Assembly: GCA_943736015.1 (NCBI GenBank)
Contig: OX031057.1
Span: forward strand, 37,100,501-37,164,500
Direction of reading: 5' to 3'
Origin: Tridacna crocea
Lineage: Eukaryota; Mollusca; Bivalvia; Cardiida; Cardiidae
Length of the DNA: 64,000 bases
The notes under the pieces were generated by a model, which worked only from the letters and a program-made list of their open reading frames with translations, made no database searches and was not told where the DNA came from. The position numbers were made by a program, and so were the translations under genes. Shown here piece after piece: positions 1 to 12,300 of the stretch; position 1 is the first letter of the stretch; the number at the start of each line of letters is the position of its first letter.

Positions 1-88
1 AATACTTTCAATTTAAACGCTGAATGTGAGAAAAAATCATGTATTTCATCAGTTACTCGAGTTGTTTACATTCCCGAAAACATACAAA

Positions 89-113
89 ATGGCAGCCACG
101 CACTACAAATTTC
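89..113 (+). CDS. Candidate first coding exon of VWA gene
   Basis: An ATG at 89 in a fair start context (caaaATGgc) opens eight codons (MAATHYKF) plus one base and then meets a GTCAGT donor at 114. That leaves phase 1, exactly what the exon starting at 3132 needs, and no stop intervenes if joined. The tract is too short to prove by composition. If right, the promoter lies at or before the window edge; if wrong, the real first exon is outside the window. Confidence 0.3.
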
Positions 114-472
114 GTCAGTGATTTTTCGGAGATAAACATGTTATAAACGACTTCCACAAGCTCTTTATGTAATGAATGGTTTAACAATTTACTTTTGGTC
201 ATGTTTATTACTAAAAGTTGATTGCATTTCCCTGCAATACGGATAAAACTGACGAAACAGAAAGTCAGTATAGCGCCCGATGTTTGCTACCGGAAAATTT
301 ATGATGGACTTGAGACGGTACGGTGTACAGTAAATGTCCAAATATGAAACAGATCAGTGAAGCGTCTCATTATTGAGACTACTTGATTACACTGTCATTG
401 TTTACACAACCACTTTCACTTTTCCAAAGCATTCTCTGTCATATTTGTTAAATATCTATAGGGATATTAAGG

Positions 473-1031
473 TTAAAGGTGGCCCTTCAGATTTTGGGAC
501 AGAAATTTTACAAGAATAAAAAGAAAAGCATCCTTACACTCTCAAAGCTTTTTAATTTTCATCCATAAAACCCCAGTGGTCGAAAACCATCCGACAACAA
601 GAGAAATTACAGATTTACTACAACCCAGGTCGACACTGACGGGAAACATGGTCTATTTTTACATGAGCAACTTGCTCTTTTACATACAGGAAATATACAG
701 AGGAAGCTTCAAACATGGCATCCGAAGAAGACATTGTGGAAAATAATTACATGTTTGTTATGTTATGGAATTTAAGTGGCATTAGTCACGTGCCAGTCAC
801 ATAACATTCCCACAATGCTTTTTATCATTTTTGGCGGGAAAGCTAAAAATAGCTTAAGAGGCTACGTAGCCTTTAAAGGGAATACCATCAAAAAAAATTT
901 TTTTCATAATTTTATGATTCTGAATTAATGATAATTTTTATTGTTTTTTTCATATAAATTTCAGTGATATATACATGTATGTATATTCTTTAATTTGGTG
1001 TGATGTAAAAAACTTAAATACCCACCTTTAA
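473..1031. mobile_element. TTAA-flanked MITE, AGGTGG family, copy 1
   Basis: About 560 bp bounded by TTAAAGGTGG and its reverse complement CCACCTTTAA, so the target is probably TTAA with AGGTGG termini. The centre carries GGCTACGTAGCC and an A/T-rich right arm. Two more copies lie at 2263 (inverted) and 3516, all around the start of the plus-strand gene. No transposase ORF is present. Confidence 0.75.
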
Positions 1032-1117
1032 GTGTCAGTACAATGTGATTATTTTATTGAAATAAAAACTAATGACATTACGGGGAAAAAAGAAGAGTCA
1101 TATATAGGGATATCTTC

Positions 1118-1208
1118 AGTCTGAATATGTCTGCTCCGATGCCATTTTTGTTACTGGCAAAGGCCAGTAACTAAAATGGCATTGGAGCAGACACATTCAG
1201 ACTGAAGG
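1118..1208. repeat. Foldback (long hairpin)
   Basis: Two arms of about 40 bp (CAGTCTGAATATGTCTGCTC and its near-complement ending TCAGACTGA) flank a CAAAGG-type loop around the GTTACTGG/CCAGTAAC centre. It is non-coding. Confidence 0.7.
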
Positions 1209-1216
1209 TAATATAG

Positions 1217-1403
1217 GGCAGAGCTCCAGATAGAGGGAGTGATTTTGACTTCAAAATGGAAAATATTAATTATTGACCTCCAAACCCTATATCGTGGGTA
1301 CTCATTAGAATCGTCTCGGTGAGACGATTCAAATGAGTATCCACAATATAAGGTTTCAAATGGACATAATGATTTTAGAGAGAGCTCTTATCTGGAGCTG
1401 TGA
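1217..1403. repeat. Foldback with nested hairpins
   Basis: Outer arms GAGCTCCAGATAGA and TTATCTGGAGCT enclose an inner hairpin TACTCATTAGAATCGTCTC / GAGACGATTCAAATGAGTA. A decayed left half recurs at 12533-12650, so this is a dispersed family. Confidence 0.6.
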
Positions 1404-2262
1404 TAGGGAGTAAAACAAAGAAAAAGAGTAAAGATTTGTTTTCACAGTAAAAATGGTTGGTCTGTGTGAGCATAGCATTGTTGGGGATAGAGAGAAATTG
1501 GAATAATGGACGGGCTGGGGGAAGAAATAAGTAAACAGGTTGAAACTGCAATTTACAAAAGGAGGAATTAAAAATGACACTGAAGTACTGGATTTGACCA
1601 TTGTGTGAGAATTAGGAAAAGCCGCTTACAAACGATCTTCCGTTCCTGTTATACTTTCTGAGACCACAATCACCATAACGGCAAAGCTGTTAAAAAGTTG
1701 TCATTTGCAGCTGCTTTCTATTTACATGTATGTCTGATTAACTCATTTAGGTGTATGCACGTGGTTAAAGCTAATGATCCTCTAAATGGGCAAATTATCT
1801 ATGCGGTGATTGCTCATTTCCTTCTTTGCTTCCAACAGAAAAATCTACTTTGTCGAGAAAAAAAAAAATTGGAAAAAATTGAGATGCTGATTACTCACAT
1901 TTTCTCCTTTTCTTACAGTGTTATGAAAATGTTTCACTCCCTTTGTAGGTAAGACTTCGGATTGTTTGGATAAGGGTTAAATGGAAACTTTTCACACTTC
2001 AATGAATCAGGTGTCTCAGATCACTGCAGACAGAGAGGCACTTTTGCTTGTCTAGAAGGCTTGTTTGAGCATGTCAACATTCATGTAGGGAGACAATATG
2101 GGTCTTAACCTTTTGCCATTGTTTACGATTTTACTTACCCTACATTAAACAATCCTGATTATAATTGCTAAAATTGTAAAAAAAAAAAGGATCCAAAGGC
2201 ACGTAAGGGTATTCTGGTATTGAAGAACACGGTTATGATATCGAATATTGATTTGTGTCATA

Positions 2263-2812
2263 TTAAAGGTGGGTATTTAGAATTTTCACATCACACCAAA
2301 TCAAAAAAAATATATATATCACTGAAATTTATATGAAAAAAAAAACCAATACAAATCATAAATAATTAAGAATCATAAAATTACAAAAAAAAATGGGTGG
2401 TATTCCCTTAAAAGGCTACGTAGCCACTTAAGCTATTTTTAGATTTGGCTCCAAAAACACAAAAAAAAAGCATTGTGGGAATGTTAAGTGACTGGCACGT
2501 GACTAATGACGCTTAAAAATTCGATTACATAACAAACATTTAATTATTTTTTCATAACATCTTCAAACGCTGTTTGAAGTTTCGTCTGTGTATTTCCGGT
2601 ATGTACATGATCGAGTTGCTCATGTAAAAATAGAACATGTTTCCCGTCGATGTCGACCTGGGCCGTAGTAAATCTCTAATTTCTCTTGTTGTTGGATTGT
2701 TTTCGGCTACTGGGGTTTTACGAATGAAAATTATAAGACTTTGGGAGTATATGGATGACATTTTTGTATTTTCGTAAAATTTTCGTCACAAACTCTGAAG
2801 GGCCACCTTTAA
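2263..2812. mobile_element. AGGTGG-family MITE, copy 2 (inverted)
   Basis: Same termini as the element at 473 but in the opposite orientation; GGCTACGTAGCC is near 2414. An ORF across 2552-2761 is transposon-derived and occurs in the other copies, so it is not a gene. Confidence 0.75.
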
Positions 2813-3131
2813 TTAAACTGAATTTCATAAGATTTGTGGAAAACTAATGTTGTGCCTCTTAAAACTATAAGTTCGGCAGGATATGGGTTAAAATTCAATG
2901 ATCTGTAACAATAAATGACAACATCATAATGTTTAACATCAAATGTAAAAGTTTTTTAAAGTAATCAAACAAGATTAAACTAACAGCTTTAATAAGATAT
3001 ACATGTACATGTAAATGGATGTGTATAGGTGACGTTTTACGGGGACGTTTTAACCAATTTGGAATGCAAATGGGGACGTTTTAACCAAAAGTGAGATGTT
3101 TAAACTGTTTGAATGACATTAATCTATTCAG

Positions 3132-3344
3132 GTAGATCCTCTGGAAGAGGTCAGAGAACAGTATCAAAAGCTGGCTGTGAGAAATCTGACGTTATGAAAG
3201 AACTTGATGTGAACAAGAATGTAACAGATTACTTCACTGGAAGTGCCAGTGTAGATCAACATTACAGAGCGCAAACAGAAAACAGGGACAGATACGCAGC
3301 TGGAATGGTTGTTCTGCAGAAAAATGGTGTAGAAATTGCTCAGA
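3132..3344 (+). CDS. VWA gene exon 1 (or 2)
   Basis: Acceptor ATTCAG|GT, donor A|GTAAGT. The two leading bases finish a codon begun upstream. It encodes an acidic, charged N-terminal region containing DYFTGSASVDQHYRAQ and no recognisable domain. Confidence 0.7.
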
Positions 3345-6300
3345 GTAAGTTTTTTGTTATTATGATCTTGCCAAACTTTTTTGCACTCTTTAAAATAAAT
3401 TAAAAAATGACTCAAAAGTTGTTTTGCATGTGGAAACGTATGAAACATAATTACCAGCATTTTTCTCCTTTTCCCAGAATATTTTCAAAAGGTTTTGTCT
3501 TCCAGGTCATTGAGATTAAAGGTGGCCCTTCAGATTTTGGGACAAAAATTTTACAAATATGCAAAAAATCATCCTTATACTCCCAAAGCCTTTTAATTTG
3601 CTTTCATAAAACCCCAATAGTCGAAAACTATCCGACAACACGTGAAATTAGAGAGTTACTACGGCCCAGATTGACTCCAACAGGAGACACATTCTATTTT
3701 TAGATGGTCAGTTCGCTCATTTACATACAGGAATACACAGACGAAGTTCCAAACATAGCGTCCGAATAAGAAATTATGGAAAATGATTATTACATGTTTG
3801 TTATGTAATGCAATGCAAGCGTTATTAGTCACGTGGCAGTCACTTGACATTCCCACAATGCTTTATTGATTTTTGGAATCTAAAAATACCTTAAGAGGCT
3901 ACCTAGCCTTTTAAGGGAACACCACCAAAAAAAATTTTTTGTAATTTAATGAATCTTAATTATTGATGATTTGTATCATTTTGTCATATAAATTTCGGTG
4001 ATATATATATTTTTAATTTGGTGAGATGTAAAAATTCTAAATAACCACCTTTAAGGATTGTGTGGTAGAGGTGTGACTCTTTACTAAACAACAAAATTTA
4101 ACACTCCATCAGATTCAAGGCATTTTGCAGGCTAAAAATCAAGTTGATCAAATTGATGTAATTGCTTTTTGAATAGGTAATAAACGCTGTAGGAAATGGT
4201 GAAAATTCTTTTCCACAGTGCCATCATTCCTCTCTCTCTGCTGATCATAATAGTTCAACTGAATTTAAAGGCATACGATATGAAATACTGGTAAAATATA
4301 CACCAGAAACCATTTCTTACAAACACATCCTTGAGCAGTGTCATCAAAAAACAGGAGTGTGTGGTAAAGCAGTACAAGGCAGTATTGAGGTATACTGTAA
4401 TCATTGTAACCTACATAACAGTCATGCAAAAACTTGGCATTTTCTCAAATCTCTATAATAATAAGTATTTCCTCCTTTTTAAATATGCCATCTACAAATT
4501 CTTTCAATTTCTTTGAGCTCAAAATTTTTTCGTTCAACTCTTTACCAAACGGCAAAAGTTTAGACTGGTGTTACGAGTCAGGCGTAACTAGAAAGAAGAA
4601 GCCAGCAACAAACGATAACAATTAACAGAATTTATTAACAAAAATATCAAATAAACAGTGACAATATTACAATAGTACAAAACAATACCTTAGACGTTAA
4701 ATTTAGAAGATAAACTATTCCAGTCTTAATTCCAATCTGATCCTGATCCAAACTGAATGTAATCCAAACACACGAAGTAATCCTCACTTTAGTCTAGTCT
4801 GATCCTAATCCAACTGAATGTAATCTAAGCACTAATTATATGACACAAACACAAAATAATCCCCACTGTAGTCTGGCAATCATGTATTAACTAGTGAACG
4901 CCGAGATGATAAAAGCTTTTCCTTTTATAATAACAGAGAAACTTCCAGAAAATTCATGTTAAAATCAGTTGCATAATTCTTAGTAATCAAGTTGTAAAAA
5001 GGCCTGGAAACTTCCAGCACAATATTCCACAAGAGAGAATCCAGTTCTAAAAATAGTAACAGGGGAAAACCATTCAAAAATAGATACACACATGAACAAA
5101 GCTAGGAATAACTGGGTATGTACATAACACTGGTCCAAATTGAAAGCACTTGCAGACGACAAACGGATCTCAAAAATTTAAACTTGTTTCCAGTACAGTA
5201 GAAAACATTGTGGGAAAAGGAGAAAATGCTGGTCACCAGCATTTTCTCTTTTTCCCACAATGTTTTCCAAAGGCCTCTATCTTAAGGTCGTAAAAACCAT
5301 GGATTGTTTGATAAAGGGTTAAGAGAGTAAAGGGTAAAGAGTTAAACTATTGATAATTATGTTTTTTTACAGATGCCAGAATTCGTGCACTGGCAGCAGC
5401 CTGGTCCCGCAATGACTATGACTTGGCTGGATCATGGCTCAATGATAAGGAAAACTTCAGCATGAATGAAGTTCTGAAAGCACTCTTGCTGTTGGATTCT
5501 GGGCGCCAAATTCGGGTTCTGGAAAAGAAGCTAAAGCGGTTGCAAGTGTCAGCGGGAAAGGTTAGACCCAAGACGCTAGGAAAACTCAAATCAGACATTG
5601 ATAACTTGGCTAAAAACAAGCCTATGGTAGGTTCATTTCTTTATCGTTTGAAATTTTGTATTCTATGGAATGTTATTATAGAATATTTTTAGTTGTACAA
5701 TTTGTCTACTTTTAGCTTTCTTCTAGACAACTGAAGTTCTCAGTCATTCACTTGAAAGGGCTAGTCTTACAGGACACAAATAATTCAAGCATAATTTAGG
5801 TGTCTTTGAAAGGGTAGGAAACATCATAGAAAATGGAGAAAATACTGTGAACAACTCGTGGCTCAAGTCATAGGATATGCCTTTGACAGGTGTGGACACA
5901 TCATCGGCAATGGGGATAATGCTGTTTTAAAGCATTTCCTCTCATCTCCCATGATTTTTTAATAGCCTTGCTCCTGTTCCAAGCTTACAACCAATCAGAA
6001 AAGCTTTGTATACTCATTGCTGAAATTTTATGACTCCGTGTAAATAAAGAAAGTGGATTTTTTTATGACAACATTATTACATCACAAAATCTGGATATAA
6101 AGTCTCTTGAATATGATAAATAGAGTAATGATCAAATTAACTCTTTACCACACAACAAAATTTTAGACTGGTTCAAATTGAAAGCATTTGCAGACGACAA
6201 ATTAAAGGTGACTGAAAATTTGAAATTTGTTCTGGGAAGAGTAGAAAACACTGTGGGAAAAGGAGAAAATGCTGGTTACCAGCATTTTCTCCTTTTCCTA

Positions 6301-9300
6301 CAGTGTTTTCAAAAGGCTTCTTTCTCAGGGGAGTCAAAAGTAGGGATTGTGTGGTAATGGGTTAACCTGAAAGGACAGAGAAAAAACGCTTGCTTTAGCA
6401 TTTTATCAAAATTTCACTTTGAATCTGTGCAGTGGTTTAACCCTTTCCCAAACAACAAACTTTTGGACTAGACCAAATTGAAAGCATTTGCAGATGACAA
6501 TTCAGCTGTTTCTGAAAAGATGATTTCTGTCTATGATAGGGTAGAAAGCATTGTGGTAAAAGGAGAAAATGCTGGTTATCAGCATTTTCTCCTTTTCCCA
6601 CAATGTTTTCAAAAGGCTACCATTCCAGACCTGTAAAAACCAGGGATTGTTTTGAAAAGGGTTGAAACAAAAACTGTGTTATTCCTCTCCATGCAAATTT
6701 GTTGGTGGGGAAAATGAAATGAGTGGATGATTTGATTGTAAAATTCACACAGTCTTGGGTTTTTTTTCTTTCTAGCATGGTTCAGCCAGTGGAGCTGTGT
6801 GCAAGCATGTTAAAAGGTGGGTGAAAGGATTCACAAAAGATGAACTGGAGTTCTATGCTCTCCATCTTCCTACTGAACCTTGGAAAAAACTTGCAGATAT
6901 TTGTCATTTTAACCCAAAGGAGGTATGTTCACCTATTTTCAAACAGTCCCTGGACCTGTAACTTCAAAGAGAAAGGCTTTCCAAACTACTTTAAGAAAAA
7001 CAACTAACTAGTATATCTCCTTTGCCCTTGATGTTTCCACCCTGTTACTTACAAATCCAATCATTTGAGATATATTATTCAACCCATTACCACACAATCC
7101 CTGCTTTTGACAACCTGAGAAAGAAGCCTTTAGAAAACATTTTAGGAAAAGGAGAAAATGCTGGTAACCAGCATTTTCTCCTTTTCCCACAATGTTTTCC
7201 ACCCTATCAGTAAACAATTGCAACATTCAAGCCACACTGAAATGGTTGTCTGCAAATGCTTTCAGTTTGGACGGTGCTAAAATTTTGTCGTGTGGTAAAG
7301 GGTTAATTTGTCGTTTGCAATTGGTTCCAATTATGACTAGGTTAAAACCTTTTCATTAAAAGTGTGCTTGATAGAATATCATAAATTTAAGATCAGACAG
7401 CATTTAACAGACAACAGTAATATATGTAATTCATTTTGGTCCGAGTTGACTAAAAACACCTTATTTTTTCAACAGCTCTGAATGGACAATCAAGCCAAGT
7501 TTAATGAGTACCACATCAAAGGTTCTAGTTGAAACAGCACTTTTTTTAGAATCAGCTGCTCTGTACAAGATAGTCCAGACTTTTATGAAAAAAGGAGAAA
7601 ATACATACTGGAAACCAGTCTCTTCCCATGGCCTGGGCTCCTAAAAATTAAGTTCATGCTCACTATCTCCTGCTAGATAGCAGTCTATAAATACTCATCT
7701 ATCTAATTTAGGCATCCTGGGTACAGAACCGAATCCCTCTCTTACGCGACCACCATTAGTTTGAATTTCAAACTGAAATAAATGTTTACTCAATAAAACC
7801 CTGCCTTGTGCGATTCACTCAGCTATGATCAGCATTTTGGAGAAATCTGGCGCTAAAACAGGCCTCATTACTCCTCAAACATATCAATAAAAGCTATTTT
7901 CTCCATTGCTACTTAACCCATTACCACACGAGAAAATTTTGGACTGGTCCAAATTGAAAGCATTTGCAGACAACAAAATAAAGCTGACTGAAAAATAGAA
8001 ATTTGTTCTGGGAAGGGTAGAAAACACTGTGGGAAAAGGATTACCAGCATTTTCTCCTTTTCGCACAGTGTTTTCAAAAGGCGTCTTTCTCAGGGGCGTC
8101 AAAAGTAGGTATTGAGTGGTAATGGGTTAATAGCGCAAAATACTACAGTTTCCAGAATATCAGGGAGAGTGATGCATCATATAAGACAGGTCGAATCTTC
8201 GAAGAATATGACATGCACAGACAAGGAGTTCATGCTCTATTGAGTGTGTGATCAAACTCAAGATTTCATTAGTGCAAGTATGACAGTAAGAAATAAAGGC
8301 TCTCATTCATATTTCATTAGTGCAAGTATGGCAGTAAGAAATAAATGCTCTCATTCATATTTCATTACTGCAAGTATGGCAGTAAGAAATAAATGCTCTC
8401 ATTCATATTTCATTATCGCAAGTATGGCAGTAAGAAATAAAGGCACTCAATATTTCATTAGTGCAAGTATGGCAGTAAGAAATAAATGCTCTCATTCATA
8501 TTTCATTATTGCAAGTTTGGCAGTAACAAATAAAGGCACTCATTCATAATTCATTATCGCAAGTATGGCAGTAAGAAATAAAGGCACTCATTCATATTTC
8601 GTTAGTGCAAGTATGGCAGTAAGAAATAAATGCTCTCATTCATATTTCATTAGTGCAAGTATGGCAGTAAGAAATAAAGGCACTCATTCATATTTCATTA
8701 TCGCAAGTATGACAGTAAGAAATAAAAGCTCTCATTCATATTTCATTAGTGCAAGTATTGCAGTAAGTAAATAAAGGCACTTATTCATAAGAAAAAGGAA
8801 ATGAGCCATCTTCTGACAAGAGGAGCTTAATGCATCTCTGTGATCCATGGTACCAAGCAAGCCATCACATACTTATCTATATTATCCATTTTTTTTACCC
8901 CTTATATGGCAAAATTTTAGACCTATCCAAATTGTAAGCATTAATTTTGCAGGTGACAATTTCAAAGATTAGATACTGGTTAAATGATATGGCATTAACA
9001 GGAAAAAGAAAATTGTGGAATATTGTCACTAGCATTTTCTCCCATTCTCTCTGTGTCTTAACTCTTTACCACACAATAAGATTTTATACTGGTCCAAATT
9101 GAAAGCATTTACAGATGTAAATTTCAGAATGGCTCAAATGGTGCAATTTTGCTTTGATAGGGTAGAAAATATTGTGGGAAAAGGAGAAAATGCTGGTTAC
9201 CAGCATTTTCTCCTTTTCCCATAATGCTTTCAAAAGGCTTCTTTCTCAGGGCCATTAAAAGTCTTCATTGTGTGGTAAAAGGTTAAACCAACTTAATAAT

Positions 9301-12300
9301 GAGATAGACTGGTCCTTGGGCATACAGAAAATTTACCAGTAGCGAAACTGTCGGCTAAGGTCAGCCGGTGTGGACTGCATCGGCTGGCCCTGGTTGATAG
9401 TTTTTAGCTCACCTGAGCACAACGTGCTCAAGGGGAGCTTTTAGGGTCACTGGGTGTCCGTCCTCCGTCGTGCGTCGTCCGTCGTGCGTCGTGCGTCGTC
9501 AACAATTCTTTAAACATCAACTCCTCCTAAACCGCTGGGCCAATTTGGACAAAACTTGGCAGGAATGTTCCTTGGGAGGTCCTCTTTAAAAATTGTTCAC
9601 AGAATTTGATTCCGTCAAAAACTCTGGTTGCCATGGCAACCAAATGGAATTTTTTAGCAAATTCTTTAAAAATCTTCTCCTCTGAAACCGCTGGCCGGAT
9701 TTTGAAATTATTTCACAGATATGTTCCTTGGGTGACCCTTTTCATAAATTGTTCGCGAAATTTTGATCCGTCAAAAATTGTGGCTCTGGTGAATGGGGGC
9801 TTCTTGCACTATACAGAAATCAAGGAATTCTTTAAAAATCTTCTCCTCTGAAACGGCTGGTCAGATTTTGAAATAATTTCACAGATATGTTCCTTAGGTG
9901 ACCCTTTTCAAAAATTGTTCGTGAAATTTTGATCCGTCAAAAAGTGTGGCTCTGGTGAATGGGGGCTACTTGCACTATACAGAAATGAAGGAATTCTTAA
10001 AAAATCTTCTTCTCTAAAACCGCTGGTCAGATTTTGAAATAATTTCACAGAGTTGTTCCTTGGGTGACCCTTTTCAAAAATTGTTCGTGGAATTTTGATT
10101 GGTCAAGAAACATGGCTCTAGGGAATGGGGGCTACTTGCACTATAGGGAAATGAGGAAATTCTTGAAAATTTTTCTTCTCTGAAACCGCTGGTCAGATTT
10201 TGAAATAATTTCACAGATATGTTCCTTGGGTGACCCTTTTCAAAAATTGTTCGTGAAATTTTGATTGGTTAAGAAACATGGCTCTGGTGAATGGGGGCTA
10301 CTTGCACTATATGGAAATGAAGAAATTCTTAAAAATTCTTCTTCTCTGAAACCCCTAGTCAGATTTTAAAATAATTTGACAGAGATGTTCCTTGGGTGAT
10401 CCTTGCTCTTGTGAAAGCGGGCTACTTGCGCTATATGGACATGATGAAATTCTTGAAAATTCTCTTTCTCTGAAACCCCTGGTCAGATTTTAAAAGAAAT
10501 TTTCCGAAATGTTCCTTGGGTGACCCTTTTCAAAACTTGTTCGTATATTTTGATCCATCAAACATGGCTCTCGTGGATGGGGGATACTTGCTCTTATACA
10601 GAAATGAAGAATTCTTAAAAATTCTTCTTTTTGAAACTGATGGTCAGATTTCGAAATTAATTTTACAGGTGACCTTTTGAAAACTGCTTAGCAAAATTAT
10701 GAATTTGGTTCCAATGTTTCAATACCTCAAAAAAAAATAGGCTATCGTCATCTCAAAAATTCAGGTGAGCGATCCAGGGCCATCTTGGCCCTCTTGTTTA
10801 ACAAATGCATTAAGCCACCTTTTTGCAGAGTATTGCTCAAATAGATATTGAAAAGAAAAATTGCAATGTCAGACATATCAGTCTTGTATACTTTTTATTA
10901 GCTCACCTGAGCACAACATGCTCAAGGGGAGCTTTTAGGGTCACTGGGTGTCCTTCGTGCGTCGTCCATCGTCCGTCATGCGTCGTCAACAATTCTTTAA
11001 ACATCAACTTTTCCTAAACCGCTTGGCCAATTTGGACCAAACTTGGCAGGAATGTTCTCTTTAAAAATTTAGAGGTCCTCTTTAAAAATTGTTCACAGAA
11101 TTTGATTCCGTCAAAAACTCTGGTTGCCATGGCAACCTAAATGGAATTTTTTAGCAAATTCTTTAAAAATCTTCTCTGATGAAACCGCTGGTCGGATTTT
11201 GAAATTATTTCACAGATATGTTCCTTGGGTGACCCTTTTCAAAAGTTGTTCGTGAAATTTTGATCCGTCAAAAATTGTGGCTCTGGTGAATGGGGGCTAC
11301 TTGCACTATACAGAAATCAAGGAATTCTTTAAAAATCTTCTCCTCTGAAACCGCTGGTCGGATTTTGAAATAATTTCAGATATGTTCCTTGGGTGACCCT
11401 TTTCAAAATTTGTTCGTGAAATTTTGATCCGTCAAAAAACGTGGCCCTGGTGAATGGGGGCTACTTGCACTATACAGAAATGAAGGAATTTTTAAAAAAT
11501 CTTCTTCTCTGAAACCGCTGGTCAGATTTTGAAATAATTTCACAGAGTTGTTCCTTGGGTGACCCTTTTCAAAATATGTCCGTGAAATTTTGATTGGTCA
11601 AGAAACATGGCTCTGGTGAACGGGGGCTACTTGCACTCTATGGAAATGAGGAAATTCTTAAAAAATTTTCTTCTCTGAAACAGCTGGTCAGATTTTGAAA
11701 TAATTTCTCATGGATGTTCCTTGGGTGACCCTTTTCAAAAAGTGTTTGCGAAATTTTGATTGGTCAAGAAACATGGCTCTGGTGAATGGGGGCATTATAG
11801 GGAAATGAGGAAATTCTTAAAAATTTTTCTTCTCTGAAACCGCTGGTCAGATTTTGAAATAATTTCTCAGGGATGTTCCTTGGATGACCCTCTTCAATAA
11901 GTGTGTGCGAAATTTTGATTGGTCAAGAAACATGGCTCTGGTGAATGGGGGCTACTTGCACTATATGGAAATGAAGAAATTCTTGAAAATTCTTCTTCTC
12001 TGAAACCCCTAGTCAGATTTTAAAATAATTTGACAGAGATGTTCCTTGGGTGATCCTTGCTCTTGTGAATGGGGGCTACTTGCACTATATGGACATGATG
12101 AAATTCTTGAAAATTCTCTTTCTCTGAAACCCCTGGTCAGATTTTAAAAGAAACTTTCCGAAATATTCCTTGGGTGACCCTTTTCAAAACTTGTTTGTAA
12201 ATTTTGATCCATAAAGAAACATGGCTCTCGTGGATGGGGGATACTTGCTCTTATACAGAAATGAAGAATTCTTAAAAATTCTTCTTTTTGAAACTGATGG

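Noticed and set aside
6240-6310. Repeated palindromes with spacers, CRISPR-like at first glance
   Set aside because: They are centres of dispersed TTAA-flanked MITEs, irregularly spaced over 60 kb, in a eukaryote.
8244-8774. Two ORFs of repeated 16-residue units
   Set aside because: Product of a 48-bp minisatellite whose length keeps the frame; no start context, no flanking exon signals.
9606-9851. 81-codon plus ORF
   Set aside because: Lies in the unit array of the HINE-like element; the same words recur out of frame in neighbouring units.
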